Part shown: positions 54,888 to 63,869 of the stretch, piece after piece
Layout: every line of letters starts with the position of its first letter
Position numbering within the stretch: position 1 is the first letter of the stretch
Source: Erysipelothrix anatis
GTDB taxonomy: Bacteria > Bacillota_I > Bacilli_A > Erysipelotrichales > Erysipelotrichaceae
Direction of reading: 5' to 3'
Assembly (NCBI RefSeq): GCF_009828745.1
Contig: NZ_WTSX01000005.1
Coordinates: forward strand, 99,049-163,048
Length of the DNA: 64,000 nucleotides
Translations under genes and position numbers: made by a program
Notes under the pieces: generated by a model
Seen by the model: only the letters and a program-made list of their open reading frames with translations
Database searches by the model: none
Told to the model about the DNA's origin: nothing

Positions 54888-56045
54888 TTAAACTGTGTGA
54901 TTATCTGGTTTATAAAAGAGCATTAATGTTGCTGGAATAATCATCAATAAACCAAACACAGTGAGTGCTGTTCGAATCGTTGTCATCTCAACAATTGCTG
55001 CAGCAAAAATTGGTGTAAATACGGCACTTAAACCAATGGTTATCGATATTGCAACCATCTGTCCGGTCGAACGTAAGTGTTCGGGCACTTCACGATAGAC
55101 AAGATCCTTTTGCGAAATCAGTAAGAATGGATAAGACAGCATTTGCAATACGGTCATGATTAAAATGCTTGTGACACTTGGTGCCATTGCATAAAGAAAA
55201 AAACGCATAGCAGTAATTACGGATGCAAAAATCATGAGTTTCTTACCACGATATTTAATTAGGAGACGTCCCATGATAATCATCATCGGAATTTCACTGA
55301 TGGCTTGCACAAACCATTTGGTCCCAACATTTGACGCATTACCACCCAAATCAAATATCAAATCGATAACAGTGATGCCGTCTGCATTGTAAACAAAGTA
55401 GGCGACAAAATAAACAACTAGTAGTAGCACATAGTTTTTATTTTGAAATAGTGCTGCAATATCTTTAAACTTGATGGGATCAGGGGATTCAGTTTTAGCC
55501 TCTTCTAGTCGAAATGACAAAAAGATGACGCACAAACTAAGCAAACCTGATAGGATACCAATACTATGGAATCCCATACTGGTTGCAAGGTACCCACCTA
55601 CTAAAGATGTAAGTGCCCACCCGAGCGAACCCAGAGAACGAATGCGACCAAACTCGTGATACAACCCATCAGTCTCTAAAACCCATGTATCGTATAAGTT
55701 ACTCGCAATCCGGGTAAATCCAGCCATGGTTCCAACTGCAAAAAAGTGAAACCAATAATTGGCGCCATCGAAGCTAAAGGCCATCAACCCTGTCATAAAC
55801 AGAATAAAGGTAGTATAAATAAAGAATCGTTTAATGGCTCCGAATCGATCACTGAGGTAACCTACTAAAATTTGCCCCACAATCGATACCACCGCAAAAT
55901 AAGACAAAATATATCCCCTTTGCGTCCCCGTATATCCAAGTTGGGTTAAGTATGGAATCATTTGTGTAAACATAATTGCATGGGATGCATACACAAGGAA
56001 CATTACCACACTAAACTTAAACATTTTATTTCTATTGTTTTGCAT
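54888..56045 (-). CDS. MFS transporter, nucleoside/sugar-proton symporter-like
   Basis: This 385-aa protein has about 12 hydrophobic segments and MFS marks: GYLSDRFGAIKR between helices 2 and 3 (GxLaDrfGxxR loop) and similar loop GRLLIKYRGKK in the second half. The layout resembles the MFS_1-like/LacY-type group. Substrate unknown. GAGGT precedes ATG 56045, which overlaps the end of the cyclo-ligase gene by 14 bp, so it is part of the suf-region transcript. Confidence 0.85.
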   Translation of the reverse strand: MQNNRNKMFKFSVVMFLVYASHAIMFTQMIPYLTQLGYTGTQRGYILSYFAVVSIVGQILVGYLSDRFGAIKRFFIYTTFILFMTGLMAFSFDGANYWFHFFAVGTMAGFTRIASNLYDTWVLETDGLYHEFGRIRSLGSLGWALTSLVGGYLATSMGFHSIGILSGLLSLCVIFLSFRLEEAKTESPDPIKFKDIAALFQNKNYVLLLVVYFVAYFVYNADGITVIDLIFDLGGNASNVGTKWFVQAISEIPMMIIMGRLLIKYRGKKLMIFASVITAMRFFLYAMAPSVTSILIMTVLQMLSYPFLLISQKDLVYREVPEHLRSTGQMVAISITIGLSAVFTPIFAAAIVEMTTIRTALTVFGLLMIIPATLMLFYKPDNHTV

Positions 56046-56586
56046 GTATTACCTCTCTATTTGTAATGATTGCATCACACGGTATATCATGCATTTCTTC
56101 AAAGGAAACTGTTGTTTCTTGAAAGTCATATGCAAGACCAATTTTGATGAAATCAGTATCTTTTAAATATCGATCGTAATACCCCGCCCCATAACCTATA
56201 CGATATCCATTTCGGTTGAATGCTACCATTGGGATTAACATCATGTCAATATCTTTTGCGTCAATGGTCACCGCTGTCGTAGGTTCGAGGATTCCAAGTT
56301 GTCCTGGTGTCAAATCTTGAAATCCTGTAACTGGGTGAAAGGTCATCGCCTTATTACTAATTTTAGGCAAGACTAACGTCAGTGTGGGATCCCACCACAG
56401 CGTTTCCATAATCGCGTATGTATCGACTTCATGGTTAAATGCGGCATATAAAGCAATAACCTTATGCCCTGACGTTCTTTCTATCACTTGGTCATGGATT
56501 GCTTTGTCCCACGGCAAGCGCGTTTCGACATCATATTTTTTTCGCTGTGCAATAATTGCGTCAGCAATGTCTCGTTTCACTGACAT
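56032..56586 (-). CDS. 5-formyltetrahydrofolate cyclo-ligase
   Basis: This 184-aa enzyme converts 5-formyl-THF to 5,10-methenyl-THF using ATP. It has VIALYAAFNHEVDT near residue 43, LVLPKI, LIPMVAFNRNGYRIGYGAGYYDRYL (the signature with nucleotide and folate contacts) and CDAIITNREV. ATG 56586 has AAAGGA 7 nt upstream; ATGs at 56592 and 56610 fit the site less well. It overlaps or abuts the sufB end closely. Confidence 0.9.
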   Translation of the reverse strand: MSVKRDIADAIIAQRKKYDVETRLPWDKAIHDQVIERTSGHKVIALYAAFNHEVDTYAIMETLWWDPTLTLVLPKISNKAMTFHPVTGFQDLTPGQLGILEPTTAVTIDAKDIDMMLIPMVAFNRNGYRIGYGAGYYDRYLKDTDFIKIGLAYDFQETTVSFEEMHDIPCDAIITNREVIHAKQ

Positions 56587-56602
56587 AGGCATGTCCTTTC
56601 TA

Positions 56603-58018
56603 TTACCCAACAGATCCTTCCATCTCCATCTTCATCAATTGATTTAATTCGACGGCATATTCCATTGGTAATTCACGTGTAAATGGTTCTAAGAAACCAA
56701 GAATAATGGTTTCGGACGCTTGTTCTTCGCTAAGTCCACGACTCATCAAGTAGAAGAGTTCTTCTTCAGAGATTTTGGAAACGCGTGCTTCATGTTCGAT
56801 GATTGAAGCATTGGTCTCTACAATATTTACAGGCATCGTATCACTCATCGATAGTTGATCCAAAATGAGTGTGTCGCACTCGATTTTCGTTTTAGCATTT
56901 ATAGCGTTTTTATCGTGATGGACAATTCCTCGATAGTTTACAGTCCCACCATTACGTGAAACAGACTTTGAGATAATGGTACTTTGCGTATTGGGTGCTT
57001 TATGTATCATTTTAGCGCCTGCATCTTGCCATTGATTTTTACTTGCGACAGCAATCGAAATCGTCATTCCCTTCGCAGCATTACCTGCAAGAATGCAAGA
57101 TGGGTACTTCATTGTCTTGTAAGCACCAATGTTTCCGTCAATCCACTCCATCACCCCGTGAGCATCAACTGTTGCACGTTTGGTTACGAGATTGTAGACA
57201 TTGGTTGACCAGTTTTGAATGGTCGTATAGCGACATTTTGCATTTTCATGCACAAAAATTTCAACGACAGCAGCATGCATTGAATCTTTCGAATAGATTG
57301 GCGCTGTACATCCTTCAACATAATGAACATCCGCACCCTCATCAACAATGATGAGCGTTCGTTCAAATTGCCCCATTGATTCAGCATTAATTCTAAAATA
57401 GGATTGCAATGGTTTATCCAACACAACACCTTTTGGAATATAGATAAAGGAGCCTCCAGACCACACCGCAGTGTTGAGCGCTGCAAACTTATTATCATTG
57501 TAGGGTACGAGTTTATTAAAGTATTTTTGAACAATTTCTGGATAATCCCGTAGTCCTGTATCCATATCAAAAAACAGGACCCCTTTTGCTTCAACTTCCT
57601 GAAGCATATTGGCGTAGACCACTTCTGAGTCGTATTGAGTCGCAACACCTGACAAGTATTTCGCTTCAGCTTCTGGAATTCCAAGACGATCAAACGTGTT
57701 CCGAATAGTTTCTGGAACATCTTCCCATAACGTTTCAGCACGATCGCTTGGTCGTAGGTAATAAATATAGTCTTCAAAATCAATGGCCGATAAGTCAGCC
57801 CCCCACGTTGGCATGGGTTGCGCTTTAAAGTGCTCGTATGCTTTAAGACGCAGGTCTAGCATCCAATCTGGTTCTTGTTTAATTCGAGAAATTTCACGCA
57901 CGACATCTTCATTAAGCCCTTTATCAAATTGTACTACAGCTTCGACGTTATCATGAAATCCGTATTCGTACGTTTCGCTGGGTAAACGATCTCGATCGCT
58001 AATTTTTTCTTCACTCAT
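56603..58018 (-). CDS. sufB: Fe-S cluster scaffold protein SufB
   Basis: This 471-aa protein assembles Fe-S clusters with SufC and SufD. It contains [10 protein letters not shown] near residue 45, the beta-helix segments with YFRINAES, and [35 protein letters not shown] sequence with the conserved Cys, and ends in the helical [30 protein letters not shown] 58018 overlaps the sufU end by 8 bp. It is the most conserved Suf protein and its call is secure. Confidence 0.97.
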   Translation of the reverse strand: MSEEKISDRDRLPSETYEYGFHDNVEAVVQFDKGLNEDVVREISRIKQEPDWMLDLRLKAYEHFKAQPMPTWGADLSAIDFEDYIYYLRPSDRAETLWEDVPETIRNTFDRLGIPEAEAKYLSGVATQYDSEVVYANMLQEVEAKGVLFFDMDTGLRDYPEIVQKYFNKLVPYNDNKFAALNTAVWSGGSFIYIPKGVVLDKPLQSYFRINAESMGQFERTLIIVDEGADVHYVEGCTAPIYSKDSMHAAVVEIFVHENAKCRYTTIQNWSTNVYNLVTKRATVDAHGVMEWIDGNIGAYKTMKYPSCILAGNAAKGMTISIAVASKNQWQDAGAKMIHKAPNTQSTIISKSVSRNGGTVNYRGIVHHDKNAINAKTKIECDTLILDQLSMSDTMPVNIVETNASIIEHEARVSKISEEELFYLMSRGLSEEQASETIILGFLEPFTRELPMEYAVELNQLMKMEMEGSVG

Positions 58019-58451
58019 CTTGATCCCTACTTTCTTCAATTAATTCCGTAATGCCACGCCATCCTAATGTAGCACAATGAATACGGTTGGCTTGACGTCC
58101 AACATTTTTAAATGCATTCGCTTCTTGCAAGACATCGTGGTCATACGTATCGAGGTGTAGCATTTTATTGTATTCAGCAATAATTGCGGTTGCTTCTTCA
58201 ATCGTTTTATTTTTAAGTAATTCTGTCATGATTGAAGCTGCCGATGTTGCAATCGTACATGCTTGACCTTCAAACGCAACATCCACAATCTTTCCATGTT
58301 CAATCTTGGCTTGAATCAAAAGATCATCAATACATGAGTCAGTACTCATTTGAATACTTGGATAGTCTGACTCCATGCGTTTATTTCGTGGATTTTCATA
58401 ATGGTCCATGATAATTTGTCTTAAAAATTGTGGGTTATCAAAATAATCCAT
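58011..58451 (-). CDS. sufU: Zinc-dependent sulfur-transfer protein SufU
   Basis: This 146-aa IscU-like protein takes persulfide from SufS. Zinc/sulfur ligands are visible: Cys and Asp in DSCIDD near residue 40, Cys in [12 protein letters not shown] near 65 and Cys in RIHCATLGW near 127. The CxD form and the insert before the last Cys mark SufU rather than IscU. AGGAGG precedes ATG 58451. It lies 8 bp after sufS. Confidence 0.95.
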   Translation of the reverse strand: MDYFDNPQFLRQIIMDHYENPRNKRMESDYPSIQMSTDSCIDDLLIQAKIEHGKIVDVAFEGQACTIATSAASIMTELLKNKTIEEATAIIAEYNKMLHLDTYDHDVLQEANAFKNVGRQANRIHCATLGWRGITELIEESRDQDE

Positions 58452-58459
58452 ATACCCTC

Positions 58460-59668
58460 CTATAAATATAAATCGATTGTTTTTTCAATCGTAATTGTTT
58501 CGACTGCTTCAATGAAACGGTCCACATCATTTTCGTTATTGTAGAAATAAAGTGACATTCGGACACTTTTCTCTGCTTTTAAAGCACCATTTAACATTTT
58601 GGCGCAATGTTCGCCAGAACGAACCGATATTTTCAAACTATTGAGGTATGCCGCAACATCTTGAGCAAATATTCCTTTCACGGAAAATGAGATAATCGCA
58701 TTATCAGCTTGTGGATTATATACCGTTACATGATCCATACCAAGTAAAGCATTTAAGGCTTTCGTGTGGAGTGGTTTAATCGTATTATGAATCGTTTCAA
58801 ATCCAACGCTTTGAAGATAATCAATAGCGCTCCCAAAGCCAATGACACCTTCAATATTTGGTGTTCCCGATTCGAATTTTGCAGGTGCTTTTTTGAGAAC
58901 AACATCACCGCATGCACTATAACGCACATTGTTGCCGCCACCAGTATTTAGTGGTTCCATAATTTCAAAAATTTCCGGCTTCGCATATAAAACACCCACA
59001 CCAGTTGGGCCGAGCATTTTATGGGCACTGAAAGCAAAAAAATCAACATCAAGATCACTCACATTAACGGCTGTATGACCGACTGATTGCGCGCCATCCA
59101 CACAAATAAGTGCACCAAATTCGTGAGCAATTGTTGCGAATGCCTTGATATCATTCTCATAGCCTAATACATTCGAAATATGTGCAATAGAAACAAGTTT
59201 GACACGGTCATGCATTGCTTGACGCAGCGCATTCGTTGAAATTTTTCCATCATGATCCAATTTAATGAATTCAACTTCAATCCCGAGTGTTTCGCTTAAT
59301 GCGAACCAAGGGAGTGTATTTGAGGCATGTTCGGCTTCGTTAAGGAGCACAACATCCCCCTTCTTAAGATGGTGTAGCCCATACCCATGAGCCACCAAAT
59401 TCAAACTTTCACTTGCACCGGAAGTAAAGACAATGTTCTTTGGTTCCGTATGAATAAATGCTGCGACTTTTTTTCGAGTTAACTCGTATAAATTACTGGT
59501 TTCCAGTGATTCATTATAATCCCCACGATGAATGTTGGATGATAAGCGTTCATAGTAATCGACAACTGCATCAATTACTACCTGGGGCTTCAAATTTGTT
59601 GCTGCATTATCAAGGTAAGCAACACCAGGGTGATGTTTATAAAAGGGGAAATCATCTCTTATTGCCAT
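58460..59668 (-). CDS. sufS: Cysteine desulfurase SufS
   Basis: This 402-aa PLP enzyme starts the suf pathway by removing sulfur from cysteine. It has YLDNAATNLKPQ near the start, FTSGASESLNLVAH, NEAEHASN, CVDGAQSVGH, the PLP lysine in FSAHKMLGPTGVG near residue 222, and SVRSGEHCAKM with the catalytic Cys near 360. The start overlaps the sufD stop by 10 bp, with AAGGTG upstream. Confidence 0.97.
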   Translation of the reverse strand: MAIRDDFPFYKHHPGVAYLDNAATNLKPQVVIDAVVDYYERLSSNIHRGDYNESLETSNLYELTRKKVAAFIHTEPKNIVFTSGASESLNLVAHGYGLHHLKKGDVVLLNEAEHASNTLPWFALSETLGIEVEFIKLDHDGKISTNALRQAMHDRVKLVSIAHISNVLGYENDIKAFATIAHEFGALICVDGAQSVGHTAVNVSDLDVDFFAFSAHKMLGPTGVGVLYAKPEIFEIMEPLNTGGGNNVRYSACGDVVLKKAPAKFESGTPNIEGVIGFGSAIDYLQSVGFETIHNTIKPLHTKALNALLGMDHVTVYNPQADNAIISFSVKGIFAQDVAAYLNSLKISVRSGEHCAKMLNGALKAEKSVRMSLYFYNNENDVDRFIEAVETITIEKTIDLYL

Positions 59669-60471
59669 TGGTTATTCACCTTCTCTGTAATTTCTTGTGT
59701 TAATTGTTCTTTAATTGCAGGATCATCAATGCCATCAACAATCGGCATCAAATAGCCCGTTATAATCAGTTTCAAAGCATCAAGACGCGATAAACCACGT
59801 GATTGCAGGTAATAGATATGTTCTTCATTCGGTTGACCCACTGATGCTGCATGAGATGCTGCAACGTCATTCTCGTCAATTAGAAGCATCGGATAAACTA
59901 CACCGTGAACCGTCTCACCTAAATTCATGATACGACTCATTTGGTGGGTCTCTGATCCACCATTACCTTTAGCAATAGACCCAATAACTTCTAAGTGAAG
60001 TTTTGCTTCATCTAAAACGATCGCATTGCAGGTTACCATTGCATAACTCTTCTTCGCTTGATGATCTGCTTTAATCGTCCATTTGAGATTATTGAAACTG
60101 ATAATAGCCCCTCTAAAATCGACATGACTCCCTGCACCGATATATTCAATGTGTGTTTTTTTATGATGATTTCCAAGGGACATTTCACCATAGTTTGCGA
60201 CAAGATGAGCGCGCTCATTTAAAATAAGGTGTTCATCAACAACTAATGCTTCGTTACTTTGATTGATCCATAGGTATTTCCAATTGGAAGATTCTTGGGC
60301 ATCAAGAGTAAATTCTAAGTTCCCTGCACCACTCACAACAAGGTAAACACTACCTTCTGTTTGGGCAGGAATGGTTAAGCTCACATTCATGGAATCGTGA
60401 ACATGTATATGAACTTCATTAAAACCTGCTTCAAGGCTTACGTTTTGTGATGTTTCAATTACGATTGCCAT
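59659..60471 (-). CDS. sufD: Fe-S assembly protein SufD (short)
   Basis: This 270-aa protein is far shorter than usual SufD (about 420-440) and keeps the C-terminal beta-helix part: VDFRGAIISFNN near residue 138, CNAIVLDEAKLHLE, ASHAASVGQPNEEHIYYLQSRGLSRLDALKLIITGYL near 210. The AAS...G and helical end match SufD, where the His of the SHAAS motif is functionally needed. Start ATG overlaps the sufC stop by 1 bp. Confidence 0.9.
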   Translation of the reverse strand: MAIVIETSQNVSLEAGFNEVHIHVHDSMNVSLTIPAQTEGSVYLVVSGAGNLEFTLDAQESSNWKYLWINQSNEALVVDEHLILNERAHLVANYGEMSLGNHHKKTHIEYIGAGSHVDFRGAIISFNNLKWTIKADHQAKKSYAMVTCNAIVLDEAKLHLEVIGSIAKGNGGSETHQMSRIMNLGETVHGVVYPMLLIDENDVAASHAASVGQPNEEHIYYLQSRGLSRLDALKLIITGYLMPIVDGIDDPAIKEQLTQEITEKVNNQWQ

Positions 60472-61292
60472 TATTTGTTACCTTGGATTCGATCTTTGAT
60501 AACACACGATTCTAATGCAATTCGTTGCTTATGTTCTTTTTCTGTTTCCGCTGGTTTTGCTTCAATCCAGTCATAACCTTCACGGTCAATTTTTGTAACG
60601 AGTGTTTCATCTGAACTTAAGACAATTTGACCGTCCATCATGATATGGGTATGCGTGGGTTTAATCAATTCAAAGAATCGCTCATAGTGGCTGACAATAA
60701 TCAGTCCCATTTGCCGTTTATCTTGTTCTTCTTTTAAGACTTCTGCAACGAGTCCAAGTGCATCAATGTCCAAACCTGAATCGATTTCATCAAGCATTGT
60801 AAAACGGGGTTGCAACATCATCATTTGTAGAATTTCATTGCGTTTCTTTTCGCCACCTGAAAAGCCTTCATTTAAGAAACGGTGTGCTAGGTCTTCTTTC
60901 ATGCGAAGACGTTTTACACTGGACTCCATTCCCTTTACGAATTCAAACAATCCGATTGGTGTTTCACGACGTGCGTTTAGCGCTGATTTCAAAAAATCAG
61001 AGTTTGTAACACCTGATACTTCTTGGGGATACTGCATCCCTAAAAAGAGTCCTAATTTACTTCGTTCATCCACTTCAAGCTCCAAAACATCTTCTCCATC
61101 AAATGTAATTGAACCTTCCGTTACTTCATAGCGGGGATGTCCCATTATTGCAGAGAGTAACGTTGATTTACCATTTCCATTAGGCCCCATGATTGCATGA
61201 ATTTCACCTTCGTTGACAACCAAGTTTACTCCCTTTAAGATTTGTTTTCCTTCAATTTCAACATGAAGGTTTTCAATACGTAATTGTGCCAT
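60471..61292 (-). CDS. sufC: Suf system ATPase SufC
   Basis: This 273-aa ABC-type ATPase drives the SufBCD scaffold. It has Walker A GPNGNGKSTLL near residue 36, the Q-loop QYPQEV, FSGGEKKRNEILQM as signature and Walker B FTMLDEIDSGLD. It is slightly longer than usual (about 255), with an extra charged C-terminus. GAGG precedes ATG 61292. It heads the suf operon. Confidence 0.97.
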   Translation of the reverse strand: MAQLRIENLHVEIEGKQILKGVNLVVNEGEIHAIMGPNGNGKSTLLSAIMGHPRYEVTEGSITFDGEDVLELEVDERSKLGLFLGMQYPQEVSGVTNSDFLKSALNARRETPIGLFEFVKGMESSVKRLRMKEDLAHRFLNEGFSGGEKKRNEILQMMMLQPRFTMLDEIDSGLDIDALGLVAEVLKEEQDKRQMGLIIVSHYERFFELIKPTHTHIMMDGQIVLSSDETLVTKIDREGYDWIEAKPAETEKEHKQRIALESCVIKDRIQGNK

Positions 61293-61322
61293 GATAATTC
61301 CTCGCTTCTTTATACTTTTATC

Positions 61323-61350
61323 ATTATATCACAGTGGTACAATTCTTAAA
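61323..61350 (-). promoter_or_regulatory. Promoter of the suf operon
   Basis: On the minus strand, TTTAAG, a 16-bp spacer ending in TGA and TATAAT (61328-61323), an extended -10 promoter. Confidence 0.65.
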
Positions 61351-61452
61351 CGCACCAACGCAATTCTCTTGTTAATAATTAATTAAAAAATACATGCTTT
61401 TTCACACGAAGTTCATTCACTTGTGAGACACTCATTACATTGCCGTGTTTTA

Positions 61453-61481
61453 TTGCAATGGGGTTGTAAATAACCTATAAT
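61453..61481 (+). promoter_or_regulatory. Promoter of the PrsA-like genes
   Basis: TTGCAA (61453-61458), a 17-bp spacer and TATAAT (61476-61481). Confidence 0.8.
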
Positions 61482-61505
61482 GAGAAAGTTAAAAGGAGGA
61501 TTATA

Positions 61506-62489
61506 ATGATTGACAATTTAAAAAAATATTGGTTTGTCGTCGTTATCTGTTTAGTACTAGTTGCCGGAATTGGCTTCTATGCAAAACAGCAAATAGGTAC
61601 TGTTTTACGCGGTAAGACAGTCGAGGGGAAACAAGTCGTCTCCGAAATCGCTGGCGTTAATTATTTTGCCGAAGACTATAACAAAGATCTTAAAGAGCGA
61701 TATGGTTTGACTCAAACATATGCACTTTTCGAACGTTCCGTTTTATCTTCAATTGAAACGACACCAGAAATTGCTAAGAAATCGAAAGAAATTGCAGAAA
61801 CAGCAAAAGCTGGAACTGCACAGCAACAAGGTCAAGCAGGAATGCAACAACTTGAAAGCTATGTCATTTCATTGGGCTACAAAGGGCTTGATGAGTTAAA
61901 CATTGTTTATGAAGACATGGCAAAACGCGATCAAATTATCTTAGATTACGTGAATGCGAATAAAGAAACATATTTAGATCCTTATGTTGAAGCAAGCTCA
62001 CCACGCATGGTTAGCCACATCTTGATCAAAATGACCGATTCAAAAAATCCAACAGCAGAGGAACAAGCGAAGATTGATAAAGTTAACGCACAACTTGCTG
62101 AAGGAAAACCATTTAACGAAGTAGCGATGGCCCTATCCGATGATACTGCATCCGCACAACGTGGTGGTAGCATTGGATTTACAGATAAATCCTCACAATT
62201 AGTACCAGAATTTTTAGCAGCTGCACTTGCAACTGAAGCAGGACAAACATCAGAATGGACCGCTTCACAATATGGAATGCACTTAATTAAAGTTGATTCA
62301 ACAAATCCCGAAGACTTTGTAAGTAATGATGAAGAAAAAGCAAAATACATCGCATCACTTACAGCTTCAAACAAACAAATTGTTTACAATGCAATTTGGG
62401 ATAAAGCAAAAGACTTAGATATTAAATTTACTGATGACGCCGTCAAGAAAGAATTACTCACATTAATGGGTATCGAGGAAGGACAATAA
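61506..62489 (+). CDS. Membrane-anchored parvulin-type foldase, PrsA-like
   Basis: This 327-aa extracytoplasmic protein has an N-terminal membrane anchor (about 9-26) without a lipobox. A SurA/PrsA-like N domain is followed by a parvulin rotamase domain at about residues 158-265, with SHILIKM, the Ala-rich spacing, RGGSIGF and YGMHLIKV. It would isomerise prolyl bonds in secreted proteins. AAGGAGG precedes ATG 61506. The next gene starts 1 bp after its stop, and encodes a second, degenerate PrsA-like lipoprotein. Confidence 0.9.
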   Translation: MIDNLKKYWFVVVICLVLVAGIGFYAKQQIGTVLRGKTVEGKQVVSEIAGVNYFAEDYNKDLKERYGLTQTYALFERSVLSSIETTPEIAKKSKEIAETAKAGTAQQQGQAGMQQLESYVISLGYKGLDELNIVYEDMAKRDQIILDYVNANKETYLDPYVEASSPRMVSHILIKMTDSKNPTAEEQAKIDKVNAQLAEGKPFNEVAMALSDDTASAQRGGSIGFTDKSSQLVPEFLAAALATEAGQTSEWTASQYGMHLIKVDSTNPEDFVSNDEEKAKYIASLTASNKQIVYNAIWDKAKDLDIKFTDDAVKKELLTLMGIEEGQ

Positions 62490-62490
62490 T

Positions 62491-63342
62491 ATGAAAAAAA
62501 TTACAGCATTATTAGTCGCTCTTCTTGTTCTTGCAGGATGTTCTGATGCACGCGTGAAGCCAGCATCAAATGACACAATTTTTACAGTTGGTAACCAAAC
62601 TGTGACAGAAACACAATTGTTTGAAGTTATGAAACGTCAAGACAACGGTGCTACTGTTATTCAAAACGCAGAGCAATCTGTAACCAAAGACATTAACGAC
62701 CCTTCAATTGAAGAAGCTGCTCAAGCACAACTTGCTGAAGCAAAATCAATTCTTGGTGATCAGTTCCCACTCTTGTTAGAACAATTAAACATGGGTTCAG
62801 AACAAGATTATCTCGATAAAGTCGTTTATCCAACACTGAAAATGGAATTCTTAGTCAAACAAACTATCGAAGCAGATTTCGACGCTCTTGTAAAAGAGTA
62901 TCAACCACGCAAAGCAAATATACTTCAAACTCAAACCGTTGACCAAGCAAACGAAGCGTTAACACGTATTCAAGCAGGTGAAAAAATGGAAGATGTTGCT
63001 AAGGATGTTGCTATGGCAAATTCCCAGTACACTGGAAAATCAGCAATTTACAACCTTAAAGGAACACAGTTCCCATCACCAATTTCACAATTCATGAACC
63101 AACAACAAGCTCCTGGCTTAAGTGGTGCATTAAAAGATGAAACAAATGGTACAGCGTACATTGTTGAAATCGTTGAAACCGATGCAAACAAATTTAAAGA
63201 TGATCTTTTAAACCAATGGAAAAAAGATCAAGCACTTACAAAAACATACCGTGCTAAAGTCTTTAGCGATAATAACTTCAAAGTTTATGACAAAGATATT
63301 CTTGATGCAATCACTGCATCCTATCCAGGTTACCTCGCTTAA
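62491..63342 (+). CDS. PrsA-like lipoprotein with degenerate rotamase domain
   Basis: This 283-aa lipoprotein has the lipobox LAGC with Cys at residue 17 and a SurA-N-like domain beginning IFTVGNQTVTETQLFEVMKRQ. The region where a parvulin domain is expected (about 145-235) lacks the HILI and GGxLGF motifs, though RIQAGEKMEDVAKDVA keeps the helix after strand 1. It is probably a holdase without isomerase activity. It is translationally coupled to the upstream foldase. Confidence 0.85.
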   Translation: MKKITALLVALLVLAGCSDARVKPASNDTIFTVGNQTVTETQLFEVMKRQDNGATVIQNAEQSVTKDINDPSIEEAAQAQLAEAKSILGDQFPLLLEQLNMGSEQDYLDKVVYPTLKMEFLVKQTIEADFDALVKEYQPRKANILQTQTVDQANEALTRIQAGEKMEDVAKDVAMANSQYTGKSAIYNLKGTQFPSPISQFMNQQQAPGLSGALKDETNGTAYIVEIVETDANKFKDDLLNQWKKDQALTKTYRAKVFSDNNFKVYDKDILDAITASYPGYLA

Positions 63343-63349
63343 GCATCCA

Positions 63350-63377
63350 AAAACACACCATCCGGTGTGTTTTTTTT
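63350..63377 (+). terminator. Terminator of the PrsA-like operon
   Basis: AAAACACACC and GGTGTGTTTT with a 4-nt loop, followed by T-run. Confidence 0.92.
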
Positions 63378-63403
63378 ACCATCAAATCAGACTGTGCTAT
63401 ACT
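63376..63403 (+). promoter_or_regulatory. Promoter of the HIT gene
   Basis: TTACCA (63376-63381), a 16-bp spacer and TATACT (63398-63403) with an extended TGC motif. The -35 overlaps the upstream terminator's T-run. Confidence 0.65.
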
Positions 63404-63422
63404 TAATCAAAAGGAGACGATT

Positions 63423-63821
63423 ATGACACTATTCCAAAAAATTATTGACCGCGAGATTCCTGCATACATCATTTACGAGGATGAATTTACACTTGCATTT
63501 CTCGATATAACACAAGCAACCCCTGGACATACTCTTGTTATCCCTAAAACGCCTACAACCTCGTTTATGAGCGCCGATACCAAAACCCTTGCCCATGTTC
63601 AATCAGCAGCACAAATCGTTGCTAAACGGCTTCAAGAGCGTCTCAATGTACAAGATTTCAATATCATCAGTAATTCCGGTCCACTTGCAGGACAAACTGT
63701 CTTTCATTATCATGTGCACATTATTCCACGCTACAGTGACAAAGACCTGATCATTGAACACGGATCGCATGCAGATGCCATTGAATCTATCTACCAAAAA
63801 ATTAGTACAAACCCTAAATAA
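63423..63821 (+). CDS. HIT-family nucleotide hydrolase (Hit/HinT type)
   Basis: This 132-aa protein has the histidine triad HYHVHIIPRY at residues about 97-106, and IIDREIPAYIIYEDEFTLAFLDI and GHTLVIPK earlier, which are typical of HinT/Hit proteins. Members hydrolyse AMP-linked compounds such as adenosine phosphoramidates. AAGGAG precedes ATG 63423. No coupled ABC gene (as with Bacillus hit-ecsA) is visible; an IS end follows. Confidence 0.92.
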   Translation: MTLFQKIIDREIPAYIIYEDEFTLAFLDITQATPGHTLVIPKTPTTSFMSADTKTLAHVQSAAQIVAKRLQERLNVQDFNIISNSGPLAGQTVFHYHVHIIPRYSDKDLIIEHGSHADAIESIYQKISTNPK

Positions 63822-63869
63822 CGGCACACTCAGTGACGCTATTCTTTACACAGAAAAACCACCCATTAA

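Noticed and set aside
57184..57783. 199-codon open frame on the minus strand overlapping sufB
   Set aside because: It is in another frame of sufB on the same strand; sufB has all family motifs, and this frame has no recognisable domain or start signal.
61982..62374. 130-codon minus-strand frame inside the parvulin gene
   Set aside because: Shadow of the foldase reading frame with no ribosome site.
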